Made by a program: the position numbers and the translations under genes
Shown here: piece by piece, positions 1 to 11,600 of the stretch
Numbering within the stretch: the first letter of the stretch is position 1
Layout: each line of letters starts with the position of its first letter
Source of the DNA: Cercopithifilaria johnstoni
Taxonomy: Eukaryota > Nematoda > Chromadorea > Rhabditida > Onchocercidae
NCBI GenBank assembly: GCA_916381525.1
Contig: CAKAEH010000334.1
Coordinates: 62,001-126,000 of the forward strand
Direction: 5' to 3'
Length of the DNA stretch: 64,000 bases
The notes under the pieces: generated by a model
Databases searched by the model: none
What the model was told of the DNA's origin: nothing
What the model saw: the letters and a program-made list of their open reading frames with translations, nothing else

Positions 1-375
1 CTTTGGCAGAAACTTTTTTTTGACCTTTTATTCATTGGTCTCACATTTCAATGGTATTAGAACATCACTTAACAATTAAATGATCTAAAACGAACTTTCA
101 GGCCTTTTAGCTCTCTCGAAGGTCTGAGCTCCGAAAGCTGGATAAGCTTAGAAGTATTTGGCAATAGGAGGTAATAACTTAGTGGGTCTAAAGTCTTAGT
201 GAGTCCAGCATTACCTAAACTGACCAGAACTTTCACCAGAAGAAAAATAAATTTAAAACTTTAAATCATTAATTTTAACAGATTTTCTCAAAACATTTGG
301 TTCCTCTAAAAAATTGAAAAACAGTTTTAAAAGACCAAAGCCACCAGCAGACAAGAAAAATGATTCTTGTACGCG
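1..375. other. left-edge non-coding sequence
   Basis: AT-rich sequence downstream of the TTC19 stop codon on the minus strand, so it probably holds that gene's 3' UTR and intergenic DNA. No open frame or family similarity was seen on either strand. Confidence 0.5.
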
Positions 376-2926
376 TCATTGACGGCGATTATAATCCTTC
401 TCCATGTCTTGGAGAAATCTCGCTGTATAATCCTTCAATTCTTTTGATTCTGAACGTGATAAATTGACAGCTTGTTTTGCGTACTTAAGTGCTTCTACTC
501 TGCAATTTGACGACTAGTTAAAATCATCAAAATCAATAGTATAGTAACACGTTGTTTGTGGTGGGCCATTGTATGTTAGATAAAAGTCTTCGGAAAGAGG
601 CTCGGTGTTAATTATATCATTTCATGCGCGAAATTACTGGTAATTCCTATGGAAATCTTTTTAATTTGATAAACATAGTTGTGTGAAAGATTTCCTCTAG
701 TTTTATTTTATTTGACACTGCTCTAATATACTTCGAATTAACGCACCTTTGACCGCAATGGTAAAGCGCTTCTGAATAGTTACAATAGTATCCAGGCAGT
801 AGACTGCTGCATTCGTCGATATACAATATTCTGTCTATACCAATTTCCAAATATTTTTTTGCAAGATCAAACCTGACTGATTTGAGCTAGTTGAAAAAAT
901 CTTGTTAATCATGCAATTTGGCTCTGGGCCACTGCTTAAATAATTCCCTCTAAAATTCCATTCCTTCTATGGGAATTTTAGACGGGGATTATTTTCTTCC
1001 ATTGGGAACTAGACAACGTGGATGTTCTCAGGTCAGCCATAAATGAAACACAGTAGTAAGTGACTTCTTCAGCTGCTGCGGAAAATTATTCCTCTTACGG
1101 ATCTTATCAAGGAACTACTACAATAATAACAAATAAATATAGAAATTTTGTTGCAATTCCTTTTATATCAAAATATTGACCTCAATCCGTCGAACGAGAT
1201 TTACCTGTTCCTGGCAATCAACAAAGCACCATAATTATTGAGCATATTAATCGTGTGGAAGCAATTAATGCCATAAATTTGGTGTGAGATCTGAAATCAT
1301 AGCAATCGCATTTTCTAGATATGCCCGCAATGTTATTATGAAATTACGCACCATTCCAGAGTGAAAAGAAATTTTTAGAAAAATTACCTTCAGGGCTTCG
1401 TCCATGAGTTGTGTAGTATCATCCAACCTTTTCTCTTCCCTGTATCGAACCTGCAATGTTTAACTTATTGTTGAAATAATGATTGCGATGTTAAAAAAAC
1501 GATGAATTAGCTTACAATGAAGTGGGCATATTGCTCGAGACACAGGCCGTAAAGGGCAATAGGGTCTGTAAATACAGTTCCATACTGATTGATAACTTGT
1601 GGAATATCACACGAACCACTGTAGTTTATTGCATACTTCCCCATATGCTTCTCCACTACCTTCAGTAAAGTTCCGTTTAGTTAGTAAAAAATTGTGCAGC
1701 TAATATATATATGAAATGTGGAAGCCATAAGCTATCTGAAGAGAAAGGAAACTTAAATATGTTACGTAGAAGAATATCACTGATTCATCCTTTACATACT
1801 TTCATTTGTCTAGCAATGCAATGCTTGTAACCAATTTCGGCGTCATCTAATTTGCCGTTCTGGGCAAATATGTCGGATAGTTTGAGACTCACATCGATAA
1901 ATTCAGGGTCTTGATCTTGTTTATTATGTAGGTTTATTAACCTGAATCACTGACATTCGAAAATAAAAGTGTTTTGTTCAACGTTTTAAAATTATCTTAT
2001 TTTTCGGCAACAGCTGTAGAAAGCTTAAAATTTACATCGAAACTCCGAAAGTAAAAGATAGCTGTGTTAATAAATGTAAAAACTCGAAGTCGATGTAATC
2101 CACAATAATAGAGCGAAAATAATGCCTCATAAGCAGAAAAAGACAAAAACTGCATGGACAAACGATATCGAAAAATCATGTAAGATATATCAATGGGGAA
2201 AAAAGAAAACCAAAGCCAAAAAACTCGACAAAATCGACAAACCGTTGCAAAAGATTGCGGAAAGCCTGCTCTGCTTCATTCAGTTTCCCCATTTCATAAT
2301 AAGTATTGGCTAATTCGTCAATAATGCGACTAACAATCAACTCATTGTTTTGTTCACTGGCCATTTGCATCGCTTCCTCCAGGACCATAACGGCTTGGTC
2401 ATATTTGTGCTGCTTCCTGCATAACCATGCCTTTAAATGAACTTAGTGCATGGCTTCCGTATATTTCACAAGATATTATAAAAGTTGACACAAATTATTA
2501 TACTGATGCTGAAACAACATGCTAAAAAAATAAATGTAACAACATCCTGAAAATTAGATTAATAGTGATGAAAGTTCGTTCCGCTACTTGAAATGTGGAA
2601 ATGTGTATTAAAATTTTCATAACAATAGTATTAATGAATAGTTTTCGAATTCTTACTTTTTTGACTTTATGTTTTAACGGATCCTTATCAAGTTCAAATG
2701 GCGATACTCCGACTAAATCCTTGAATGTTGTCGCCAACGAGAAACCAAGTAAAGGAGCACCAGCACCTCGAGCAAACCATCGCCAATACTTCTGACCCGA
2801 ATAACCGCTTTTCTGGCCGTTTGTTTGGCCATGATTCCTCAGAATTCTTGAAAATACTACCAGTGCTGTCAGCTGTTGTTGCTTACGAAATATGAACGAG
2901 TAACAGTTCAGTAGCCTTCCATGCAT
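376..2926 (-). CDS. TTC19: tetratricopeptide repeat protein 19 homologue, mitochondrial (multi-exon)
   Basis: TTC19 is an inner-membrane protein needed for complex III assembly and Rieske-fragment turnover. The minus strand gives about eight exons. The first (2657-2926) starts MHGRLLNCYSF and carries a basic stretch followed by a glycine-rich segment with ARGAGAPLLGFSLA, consistent with a mitochondrial leader and membrane segment. TPR exons follow: YDQAVMVLEEAMQMA and NELIVSRIIDELANTYYEMG (about 2245-2420), EFIDVSLKLSDIFAQNGKL (about 1805-1920), a segment with YGLCLEQYAHFIV (about 1515-1665), REEKRLDDTTQLMDEAL (about 1388-1450), INMLNNYGALLIARNR (about 1206-1268) and the exon around 745-870. 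The last exon ends in LQDMEKDYNRRQ and a TGA at 376-378. The order matches the human TTC19 TPR layout. A TTTCAG acceptor about 18 nt upstream of the ATG suggests trans-splicing. Inner exon edges are approximate. Confidence 0.85.
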
Positions 2927-3578
2927 CTTTAATAATCAGATATCCTGAAAGTACTTTGTAACTTAACTTCACAACAAATTCCAAATAAAAACAGAGCTGT
3001 CATATTTAGCAGAAGAGAATCGAATTTTACTTAAAAATTCCACAATCGAAAATTTCGATTATCTGAGGTCCAAAATACGAAAGAAATAACCTTTTCAAAC
3101 GTCAACCTTTCCGAACCTCCTTCAAAAACAAATTTAATCAATTCAGCCAGCTAAACATAAAACATAGGACCTTCAAAGATTACCAATCGTGCTCTTACAA
3201 TACTTTCCGAAAGATCCAAAATTGAATAAAATATCAATCTTTAATTGTCGAAACCGATACTTTATTAAACAATTTATTGATATCCATTAACGAACTTCTA
3301 TGCTTTACAAATAGTGATCAAGATAAGAACGACGTCCAAAAAATAAGAGTTCAAAATACTTTTCCATTTTGATTTCTAAGTGAGCATCTGTTACTTCATT
3401 CCAAAAAACGGTAAATTACGAAAACTTACGAAAATACTATTCTTGAATAAACTTTGTCTTTACATTTCGATAAAAAATTCATCAGAGCAAGAAGACATTT
3501 ATTCGAAGTAAAACACACTCATTTCAGGAATAAGCAAACAATAAAGCAATGTGTAAGTTTCTAATCACAGTGAAAAAG
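2927..3578. other. intergenic region, TTC19 / ISCA2
   Basis: About 650 bp between the TTC19 start and the ISCA2 stop, both on minus. It should contain the TTC19 promoter or trans-splice site and the ISCA2 3' UTR. No other coding signal was seen. Confidence 0.5.
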
Positions 3579-4408
3579 CTAATCCATTTTGATAGCAAAT
3601 GATGACCCGCAGGAACAACCCTTCTCAGCGACTGGATTGTCGACGATACGAAATGATGATCGCATCAAGTCTTCAAAATAATCCACTGTTGCACCTTTTA
3701 AAAATTGTAGTGATCTCTGAAATGTCTCATTTTCTAAATAACATTACAAAAGAATCATTGCATTAAAATGCCTAGTATTTTTCTCCACGCCTGCATTAAT
3801 CTAATAATTATTTGAAGTCTTGTTGATAGAAATAAAAGCAAAAAGCGAATATATTTAGATAACGAAGAACTTCCGTTTACCAGCAAATGCATCTGAGATT
3901 TAAGTTAACTTGTACTGCCTTTTTTCATTTGTACAAATTGTCACCACGTTTCATTAGTATTTTGACTTTTTCGATATAATTTTGGATTTATCAGAATTTT
4001 GAAACAAGCATTATTGATTCACTATCTAAAATGAAGCAACCTCAACTAACCTTCAATAAGACAAGTTGTGAGTCTCAATTTTCTCCCTATCCCTTCCTAA
4101 AAATCCTACGAATCTCCAAGTAAAATGCAAAAATAAACCTCGTCGACAACGATTTTAATACGATTTTTGCAGAAAACAAAGTCATTGTCATTGATTTTGT
4201 TGTCTAAACTCATTTTATACTCAAAACCAGAACAGCCGCCACCATCAACCATTATTCTCAGATGCTCTCCAGTGCTAGCAACTTCTCGTAGGCGATTGAC
4301 ACAATTTTCAGTAATTTTTAAATCAGTAGAAGCACCATCCTTCGCATAGCTTCTTCGAATCACAAACAGTAAATGCCAACTTTTCATCGCAATTTTTGGT
4401 CTATTCAT
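3579..4408 (-). CDS. ISCA2: iron-sulfur cluster assembly protein ISCA2, mitochondrial A-type carrier
   Basis: A-type Fe-S carrier that acts with ISCA1 and IBA57 in mitochondrial 4Fe-4S assembly. Two exons, 4139-4408 and 3579-3716, join in phase (GAG then AGA) to a protein of 135 residues, close to the family length. The N-terminus is basic (MNRPKIAMKSWHLLFVIRRS), as expected for import. All three family cysteines are visible: one in VDGGGCSGFEYKM and two in the C-terminal GCSCGSSFAIKMD. The middle segment LQFLKGATVDYFEDLMRSSF matches ISCA2 rather than ISCA1. The donor is a weak GTTTAT. A TTTCCAG acceptor sits 12 nt before the ATG with nothing usable upstream, so this is probably the trans-spliced 5' end. 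The stop is TAG at 3579-3581. Confidence 0.93.
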
Positions 4409-4853
4409 TATTTTTCATGTCTGGAAATGACGAAATGAAATTCCGACAAATTAGTTTTTTTCACTGACATACAAATCTCACTAAACTAACAGTATTTATG
4501 ACGCTGAAGTTTACTCATGCAAATATTGGTTTTGAAATATCTTTAATAAAGTGAATTCATATCTCTCCTTGACTAGACAAAAAAGCAGTAATCAAAACAA
4601 AAGAAATATCTGGAAAGCCAAACCACAGTATAACAGACGAATTCTTCATCAGACAAATAGGTAATAAAGTAGAAAGTTTATTTCAGCATTATCTTATTAA
4701 TTTGACAAAAAAATTCAAGATTCAAATCTCAGCAAAAGAAAAAATCTGTATTCGTAAAATTTAAAACTCAGGGCGTTATATATCGCGCCACGACATCATA
4801 ACAGGTTTAAAATCCCAAATCTAACATTTGAAAAATGAAGAGAAAGCACCGAT
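4409..4853. other. intergenic region upstream of ISCA2
   Basis: About 445 bp of AT-rich sequence. It holds the ISCA2 5' acceptor near 4421 and probably the 3' UTR of the next minus-strand gene. No other gene seen. Confidence 0.45.
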
Positions 4854-5434
4854 TCAAGAACCTGACGTTTTAATTGAACTCAAATCTGGTGCTGAAGAAG
4901 TATTCGGACTTGGCGCTCGTTGTGAAGACTGTATTTTGCTTTTCAGTGCATCCAATCGCATTGATTCTAATTGCACAGCTCGTGCTAATCCTTAAGTAGT
5001 TATATTTCACATGCATGACAAGTATCACATCTCAACCAATAAAAAGAGCAACGCTCTGAGAAAAGATGTACTTTCAATAACCTAGCTTTGGCACTACAGT
5101 CAGCAAACGAAAAGTTGAAACAGAAGTTTATTTCCAAATTACCTTATAGCTTTAAAAAATTTCATACCTCATATATCAGCTACAGAGAAGATCCATATTA
5201 GATGCTAAAGGAAATCAACATAGAAAAGATAACAAAGGGAAAAGGACTAACCGACTCTTGTCATGTTCTCTCCTTTTCAGCGGAAGGGTATGAATATAAC
5301 TTGAGAAAAGCAGATAAAAAGTAAAAATATAATTTAAAAAAACCTGTAAAATTGACATGAAGTCGTTGCAAAGCTCTTTCGTCTCTTTCCAAATTTATAA
5401 GCTGTTTACGAATCTGAGCGGCGTTTTGTGACAT
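4854..5434 (-). CDS. small unidentified coiled-coil-like protein (predicted)
   Basis: Not recognised. The first exon starts MSQNAAQIRKQLINLERDER and continues ALQRLHVNFT to a donor near 5345. The last exon (4854 to about 4993) reads ARAVQLESMRLDALKSKIQS, then a serine- and proline-rich tail ending SSIKTSGS before a TGA. A short middle exon near 5254-5274 (ENMTRV) would join them in phase and give a protein of about 80 residues, but its acceptor (GAAAAG) is weak. The heptad-like charged and hydrophobic pattern suggests a short helical adaptor subunit. Both outer exons keep an open frame with a sensible start and stop. Its neighbours ISCA2 and lin-7 give no functional hint. Confidence 0.5.
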
Positions 5435-5726
5435 TACCCTCTATCATACTAAAAATATATGGCCAGAGATGCTGCCTTATTTTTAAAGTGAAACACTTTT
5501 AAACTGACCATATAAAGTTAAACCGGAAGTAATAGCTGATCATGTAACCACCATTTAAAAATTCATACAATACATTTAAGAATTCTGGAACAAATTATAG
5601 TAAAATAAAAATAATAAAATAAAACACTAGAATAAAAATAGTCGCTATGTTACAATGGATTCGTAAACATGTTACCAATTAAATATTTCATTTCTATGAA
5701 AAGATAACTTTATTATTGCCATCACA

Positions 5727-6180
5727 TTTTACTAGAAATTTAGAAGAAAAAAAACTGAATTATATATAACAATGTTGAACATTATGGCATACTATTTTTA
5801 TGCACAGTAATACGCAAGAAGAGAACATAAGCAGTGAGAAAGAGTCAAACGATATCACTATAAATGCTGATAGCAATTATACTGTCAAACTAGACCAGAA
5901 ATCCTAGTTTGAAAGAAAAATATTTGTGAATGGGTAATATGTTTTTCATACACTTTACCAGAAATTTAAAAGAAAAAACTGAATTATACATAACAATGTT
6001 GAACATAATGGCATATTATTTTATGCGCAGTAATACGCAATAAGATAACATAAGCAGTGAAAAAGAGTCAAACGATATCGCTATGAATGCTGATAGCAAT
6101 TATACTATCAAACTGCACCAGAAATTTTAGTTTGAAAGAAAAATATTTGTGGATGGATACCACGTTTTTCATAAGATATG
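5727..6180. repeat. two tandem copies of an approximately 225-bp unit
   Basis: Copy 1 runs from about 5727 to 5953 and copy 2 from about 5955 to 6180. The shared landmarks keep the same order: AATGTTGAACAT, ATGGCATA, GTAATACGCAA, CATAAGCAGTGA, AGAGTCAAACGATATC, ATGCTGATAGCAATTATACT and GAAAGAAAAATATTTGTG, spaced 224-228 bp apart between copies. By eye the copies look about 85-90% identical. Neither copy codes for protein. Confidence 0.85.
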
Positions 6181-6202
6181 AAAAACATAGTATCCATCCA
6201 CA
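6148..6202. repeat. inverted repeat (25-bp arms, 5-bp loop)
   Basis: The left arm at 6148-6172 and the right arm at 6178-6202 are reverse complements with two mismatches. The arms carry TGTGGATGGATAC and GTTTTTCAT, and the loop is AAGAT. The left arm is the end of tandem copy 2; copy 1 has a diverged arm and no partner. It could be a hairpin, a terminal structure of an old non-autonomous element, or a recent template-switch product. Confidence 0.85.
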
Positions 6203-6416
6203 GAAGTGATGATTTAATATAACAAGCTTAATCAGTTCAAAATATAAAAATAGTAAAACCCAACAAATCAAAATCAGTTTAGTTGAGCCGGAAAATATTG
6301 GTAAAATGAGACAAATAGAATCTTTTCTTTAGAGCCTAAATATATTTCATTATAGATTAAGGGGAAGAAAAACATTCAAAAATGAGGGAAAGTGAATGAA
6401 AATATTTAAGCTCCGC

Positions 6417-7647
6417 TTATCGTTTGAAAACAGATGCAGGACTATTTTGGTTCGCTCTTCGTCGTTGCCGTTCAAAACGTCGCTCCATTTCGTCTAGTAA
6501 TCGCGGTGTATATCGTACAACCAATCTTACTGTACCTCGTGCCGATTTCAACAAGTCCACAGCTTTTTCATGACTTTCCCATTCAACATTAACCCCATTT
6601 ACCTAAAAATCATTGTATCCCAATTATTTTTGGGGAAAATTAAGCACTAAAGTCTGATTATTCAAAATTAGAATGCACTTAACAATGTATTTCGAGTGAT
6701 TTAGTTTGACTGCCAGAATACTGAAAATGTTTCGAAATGAAAGACTTCAGCATTATCATTAGGCAGTCATAATTCCTACGATTTTATCAGAATTTTTGTA
6801 GAAACAAAACTCTTAAAATTATGATTATCTTTATCTAATTAAATCAAACAACAAATATTAACCGCAATCAACTGATCGCCACGTTTCAATTGTCCATTCC
6901 TGTCAGCGACACCCCCCGGTATAATGCGAGATATATAAATAGGGGAATTCTGCTCTTTCCCACCCATAACGTTGAATCCAAGACCTTGATCTGTTTTTGG
7001 AAGTTCAACAATTCGCGGATGTGCATGTCCCTCAGCTGCTGCAAACGCTGCTACAGTTGCTTTTGCAGTTGCACTTGTTCTAACCTAAAGAATTTAAAGG
7101 AAAACAATATACTTCCTCAAAGTTGCTCGAACGAAACACCAAAATCTTAAACACAGATTACACCAACACACAAAAAAGAGACATCTCTTTGTTTCATAAA
7201 CATTTCAAGTAAAGAGAAATTCGATAATTTTTTTCTTGAGATTTTGAAAACTACACCTCTCGAGAACTATCAGCATTGATCGTATCATAAACACTTTCAA
7301 AAACTTCGCGTACTGATGAGAAGAAATCAGACTGTAAAATATTTTGCAACGAGGTAAGTCTTGGACTATTCAATTCACCGGTTTTTTGTACATGTTCGAT
7401 CAATTCAATAATTCGTTGTATATCTGCAATAATGAATTACCTTTGGTTTGTCAAATTTGCACGTTAAAGAACTAACATTTCTAGACATTATTTAAAACCT
7501 TTCAAAACATCTCAACAGTAACGAGTATCCTAGATACTGAACCACTTCTAACAAAGTATACTTTATTTCCTTAAATAAAATGATTTTGGAAAGAAAAAGT
7601 CAATAAATACCTCTGTCAATATGAAGACCATCGGACGATTCTTCCAT
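6417..7647 (-). CDS. lin-7: LIN-7 / MALS / Veli scaffold (L27 + PDZ)
   Basis: Small polarity scaffold that binds CASK/LIN-2 through its L27 domain and receptors or channels through its PDZ domain, for example basolateral receptor sorting in epithelia and synapses. Four exons join in phase to 203 residues: 7611-7647 (MEESSDGLHIDR), 7257-7423 (L27, with DIQRIIELIEHVQKTGELNS), 6863-7084 and 6417-6602. The PDZ carries the hallmark run LGFNVMGGKEQNSPIYISRI, then PGGVADRNGQLKRGDQL and VNGVNVEWESHEKAVDLL. The carboxylate-binding loop LGFN is intact. The C-terminal tail is basic and ends NSPASVFKR before TAA. Length and order match animal LIN-7 (about 200 residues), and all exon phases check. Confidence 0.96.
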
Positions 7648-8637
7648 CAAAAATAATCAAATTTGTATATATGACTATCGACTTGTACTTCTGTTTCTAA
7701 ACTATAATTTTGGAAGCAAATCTCGAAAAAATCTTATTGGAATCATGAAGTCACCGATACTGTTCGATATCAACAGTGTCTGATTTATACCTTTACCCCC
7801 TTCAGATTATTTTCAAAAGTTCAATTGCAAAAAAAAGATAATCTACCATTTATCTCAAAAAAGATTTCATGCAAATAATATCGTCTAAAAAAAAACTACA
7901 AAAATTTCAATTTAAAGAAATAATGAAATATTTGACAGCGATATATCGCATCGAAGTAATGTGAAAGTCAATATTCTTTTCATGAAAATGCAGTGTGAAA
8001 GTTAACATTCTCTTCATGAAAATTTTTGTATTCTACAAATGCCTGCAAAAAAGAACACTATATATGCACAATAGAGATTACAAGCCATGTACAGCTTAAT
8101 GGGAATAACGAGTACAAGCACAACACTAAATTACAGGTAATTTGTGAAAATAATGAAGACTGCTCAAGAATTTAATTCTAGTCCTAGGTAATCAGTCTGA
8201 AGAATCAAGAAATTTACCAGTCAATAGTCTAAAATTTAAAGTTTGTACGAATATCTGAAAGAATTTCTCGTGTGAAGAGTGTAAAATCCTCATTACGATA
8301 TCTCCATTATAACTGATCCATTAAACATTTCGCATTTATTTGAACCTGTGATCTTCCATTTTAATTGTTGCATATCCGATAGAATCAGTTTAAAAAGTTT
8401 TGTTGAAAATCTTTAGTAACTTAAGCATGATTTCATCACCAAAGTGAAGTCTTAGTTACAGATGAAGTGGTACGAAATAGGAGGTAACACTCGAAAACTA
8501 TTGTAATAAGACATACATAGTATTAAACAGGTCTGGACGAATAATCGATTTTTCAAATCTATGCTTATAAGTAAATTTATTAAAAATGATCAGCTATGCT
8601 CATGTTAACCAAAATTTTCAAAACAAATAAAAAAAAT
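7648..8637. other. intergenic region, lin-7 / UBE3C
   Basis: About 990 bp between the lin-7 start and the UBE3C stop, both on minus. AT-rich. It contains a short tandem repeat at 7961-8022, with two 29-bp copies that differ at a few positions. No coding exon recognised. Confidence 0.5.
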
Positions 8638-11600
8638 TTATGAAAGTTCAAAACCAGCTCCACAATTTATTGCATAGATTAATTTACGACGCAATGTTTC
8701 AGTATCATCGTATAGTGGTAACTTCAACAAATTCATACATGTCGCAGCAGTCGGTAGTTTGTCGATGTCGTGGACAAGCTGAATACCCATTGGTGGTGTT
8801 AAGGTCTAAACAAAGTGAAATTGGATATTTGCAAATCAAAAATGGTTTTTATGAGTGAATCGGAGAGGTTTCTAATTATAAATAAGAAAACAGAATAAAA
8901 TCCAAAAGATTCCATTCAATCTCAACTATTACTCTTTTCCACATAGTGAACACTCAAAAATGTATAAATTCTTTGCGAAAAAACAATGATTTGTGAGCTC
9001 TTTTTATCTACCTTGTCAAGTATAAATTCTCATTTTAGCATAGCAAATCAATATCAGAAATTCCTTTTTTAAATAGATAAGACAAAATATTGGATTAATT
9101 TTAAGACATATTACCTTAAACCCCATTATGGGTGGTCGTGGACAACCAGTTATAAATTTTAACAGCTTCTTTTTGTCTCCAACTGAAAATCCATTGATGA
9201 CCGACCAGAACAGGTCCATGTATTCCTGATCATGTTCTGCTTAAATAAAGGTTTTTCAAATGAAGTAAAAACAATTATAAATCGCAACTAAGCCGTTTAA
9301 AGCATTGGGGGTAAAGGCGACCAATGACAGAACTACGAAGTCTTACATTTTATGTTATGTACAGCTGTGAATTTTTTGAGCTCATTGAAGTCAATTTCTG
9401 AATCACTACCGCCAACCAACATCGAAATTTCTAATGGCGAGAACATTCGCAGCCATTCGGGGTCTAAAACGTTCCTCATGCCACTTCGAAGAGCGGCGAT
9501 CATCGGTGAAAGCTGGAAAAAGTTTGAATATTTAACTTGTTTTGAGCAACATTCAAAATTTATTTTCATTAAATTTATCAGTGGCAATGGACATGAACTT
9601 CTGTGCTAATGAAAAAAAATCACAAGATGAACTTACTCGCTTGGAAAGGTAGTAATTAACATATAATTGTATATATTCCATCCTGTTGTCTGCTGTTACT
9701 TTGATACAACCGCCATTTTTCTTCAGTTCTACCTTCTGCGGAAAATGATAATTACAAGGGAATTCATTTCTTATCTCAGTAATTTAAAAAAAAAAATTTT
9801 TTTCAACATTTAAAAAGCATTATGCTTGCAAAAGAATTCATTTCTTACCTCCGTCACGCCAAAATTATCAATTATAACAGTAAAATCAAGGTCAAGAGCC
9901 TCGATTTCTTCCAATGGGCAGCGCTTCAAAAACTTCAAATTTTTATGTAGGAGAGGATCGTATGATTTAACTAATTCTAAATCTAAAACTGTTCCGTCCG
10001 GATTTCCCATCCACTGCAGCAAAAAGAAATCCGCAAAGCGAATGTCTGCCAATAAGCCTTCATAGATCAACTGCAAAATGCATAAATTAAAATATCAGGA
10101 CTGCAAAACATGATACAAATCAAGTCAACTTCGCTAACTTAACATCACTACTCTATTAAGATAAACCATCTTCGCGCTTGCATGAGATCAGAGTAGAACT
10201 TCAGCAAAAGCGTTAAAGCAAAGATAGTTACAACGTGAATAATTCAAATGAATAAGAAAATGAACAAGTTAAAATCAACTAAAAAACAGATGTTTTGGTT
10301 GCTGAATCCTGGTACATTACTGCTGCGATTTCAATTTTTCCTACTTTCACAAAACTAGGAACTCGAAACTCAGTAAAAATTACCTTAGCAATAATCCGTC
10401 CGATGAAATAGAAATGATCAACAAAATTAGTAGGATAAAGAAATGGTGCCAAGGGATTTGGATATAGAAGCTGTTCATGGGTTGCAGTAAAAAAGCCACG
10501 AGACGGATCAAGACCAGTCTGAAGAAGTTCGGAAAGGAATTCCCTGAAAATGCCACCCCCATCAACGCCAGCTTCTTCTAGTCCAGCCCAATTTACCATC
10601 TGTACGCGAATTGTCGATTTCATATCGGGAACTGAAAATTCAACTACAACAGTGTAAGTATTAAAATTCTGCATAGTTAACGATCCTCATGGTCTTTTCC
10701 TACATATACAATATGGAAGAATTACTCAACAAACATAAGTGTTTCATTACTTACCGTTATGGGGTTGTAACGCTCTGAAAGCATCTTCGTACAAGGTTGC
10801 TCTGTGTACAGCAATAAAATGTCCATTTCGGCCTGAAAAATCTTTTTTCATTTGAAAGATTTCTTCATATAAAAAAGGTATGGCAATAATTGACTTTCGA
10901 AGAAGTTTCTAGGAATATTATTTTATGGAAGAGGCAGAAGTTTTTCTTAATTATCTATAATTCTGTTACTATTATAAAAAATATTGCTGTACTTACCAGT
11001 ATCATTCCGTATGCGATCTCTCAGAAGCAATTCTGTGAAGATCTGAAAATATTCGGATAGGAAATTAACAGTAATTCAGCTACTTAAACCTTTTTTGCCT
11101 CATTCACATTTATAATTCACAATCAAAATCACGAAACAAAAGTACATATTTGTAGTAATCATTTACATTTGCTTAAAAACGATTCATTGAAAAAGAAGTG
11201 AGCTTACCTCAATTCGTTGCATAAAAGGAATAACGAAAGGAATATTGCGGATAATCGATAAATTGCGCAACTCACTGACACTTGGAGGGTCTTCATTTGC
11301 ATCTGAATCCTTGTTATGAAGCAAAAAACGTACAAATTCAAATGGGCGCCTTGCACGACGCCGATGACCATATCCATTTTGCCACATTAGCTAAAATGAT
11401 GACCACCTCTGTAGACACATAATAAAAACCATGTCTGCAGAGAAATAATAAAAAGCTGTCCCATCAATCTTCCAAATAGTTCATAAATATGCAGAAAACT
11501 CGAACTTTAACTACAGAAAAAACATTTTCTCCGAATTCCTATGTGAATGATGAACATTCATAAAAATATATCAGCGTCGATGAATCCCAAATTATGACCG

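Larger units (their letters stand above)
5435..6416. other. intergenic region with tandem repeat and hairpin
   Basis: About 980 bp between the small coiled-coil gene and the lin-7 stop, both on minus. It is dominated by two tandem copies of a 225-bp AT-rich unit and a strong inverted repeat, listed separately. No coding sequence recognised. Confidence 0.6.
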
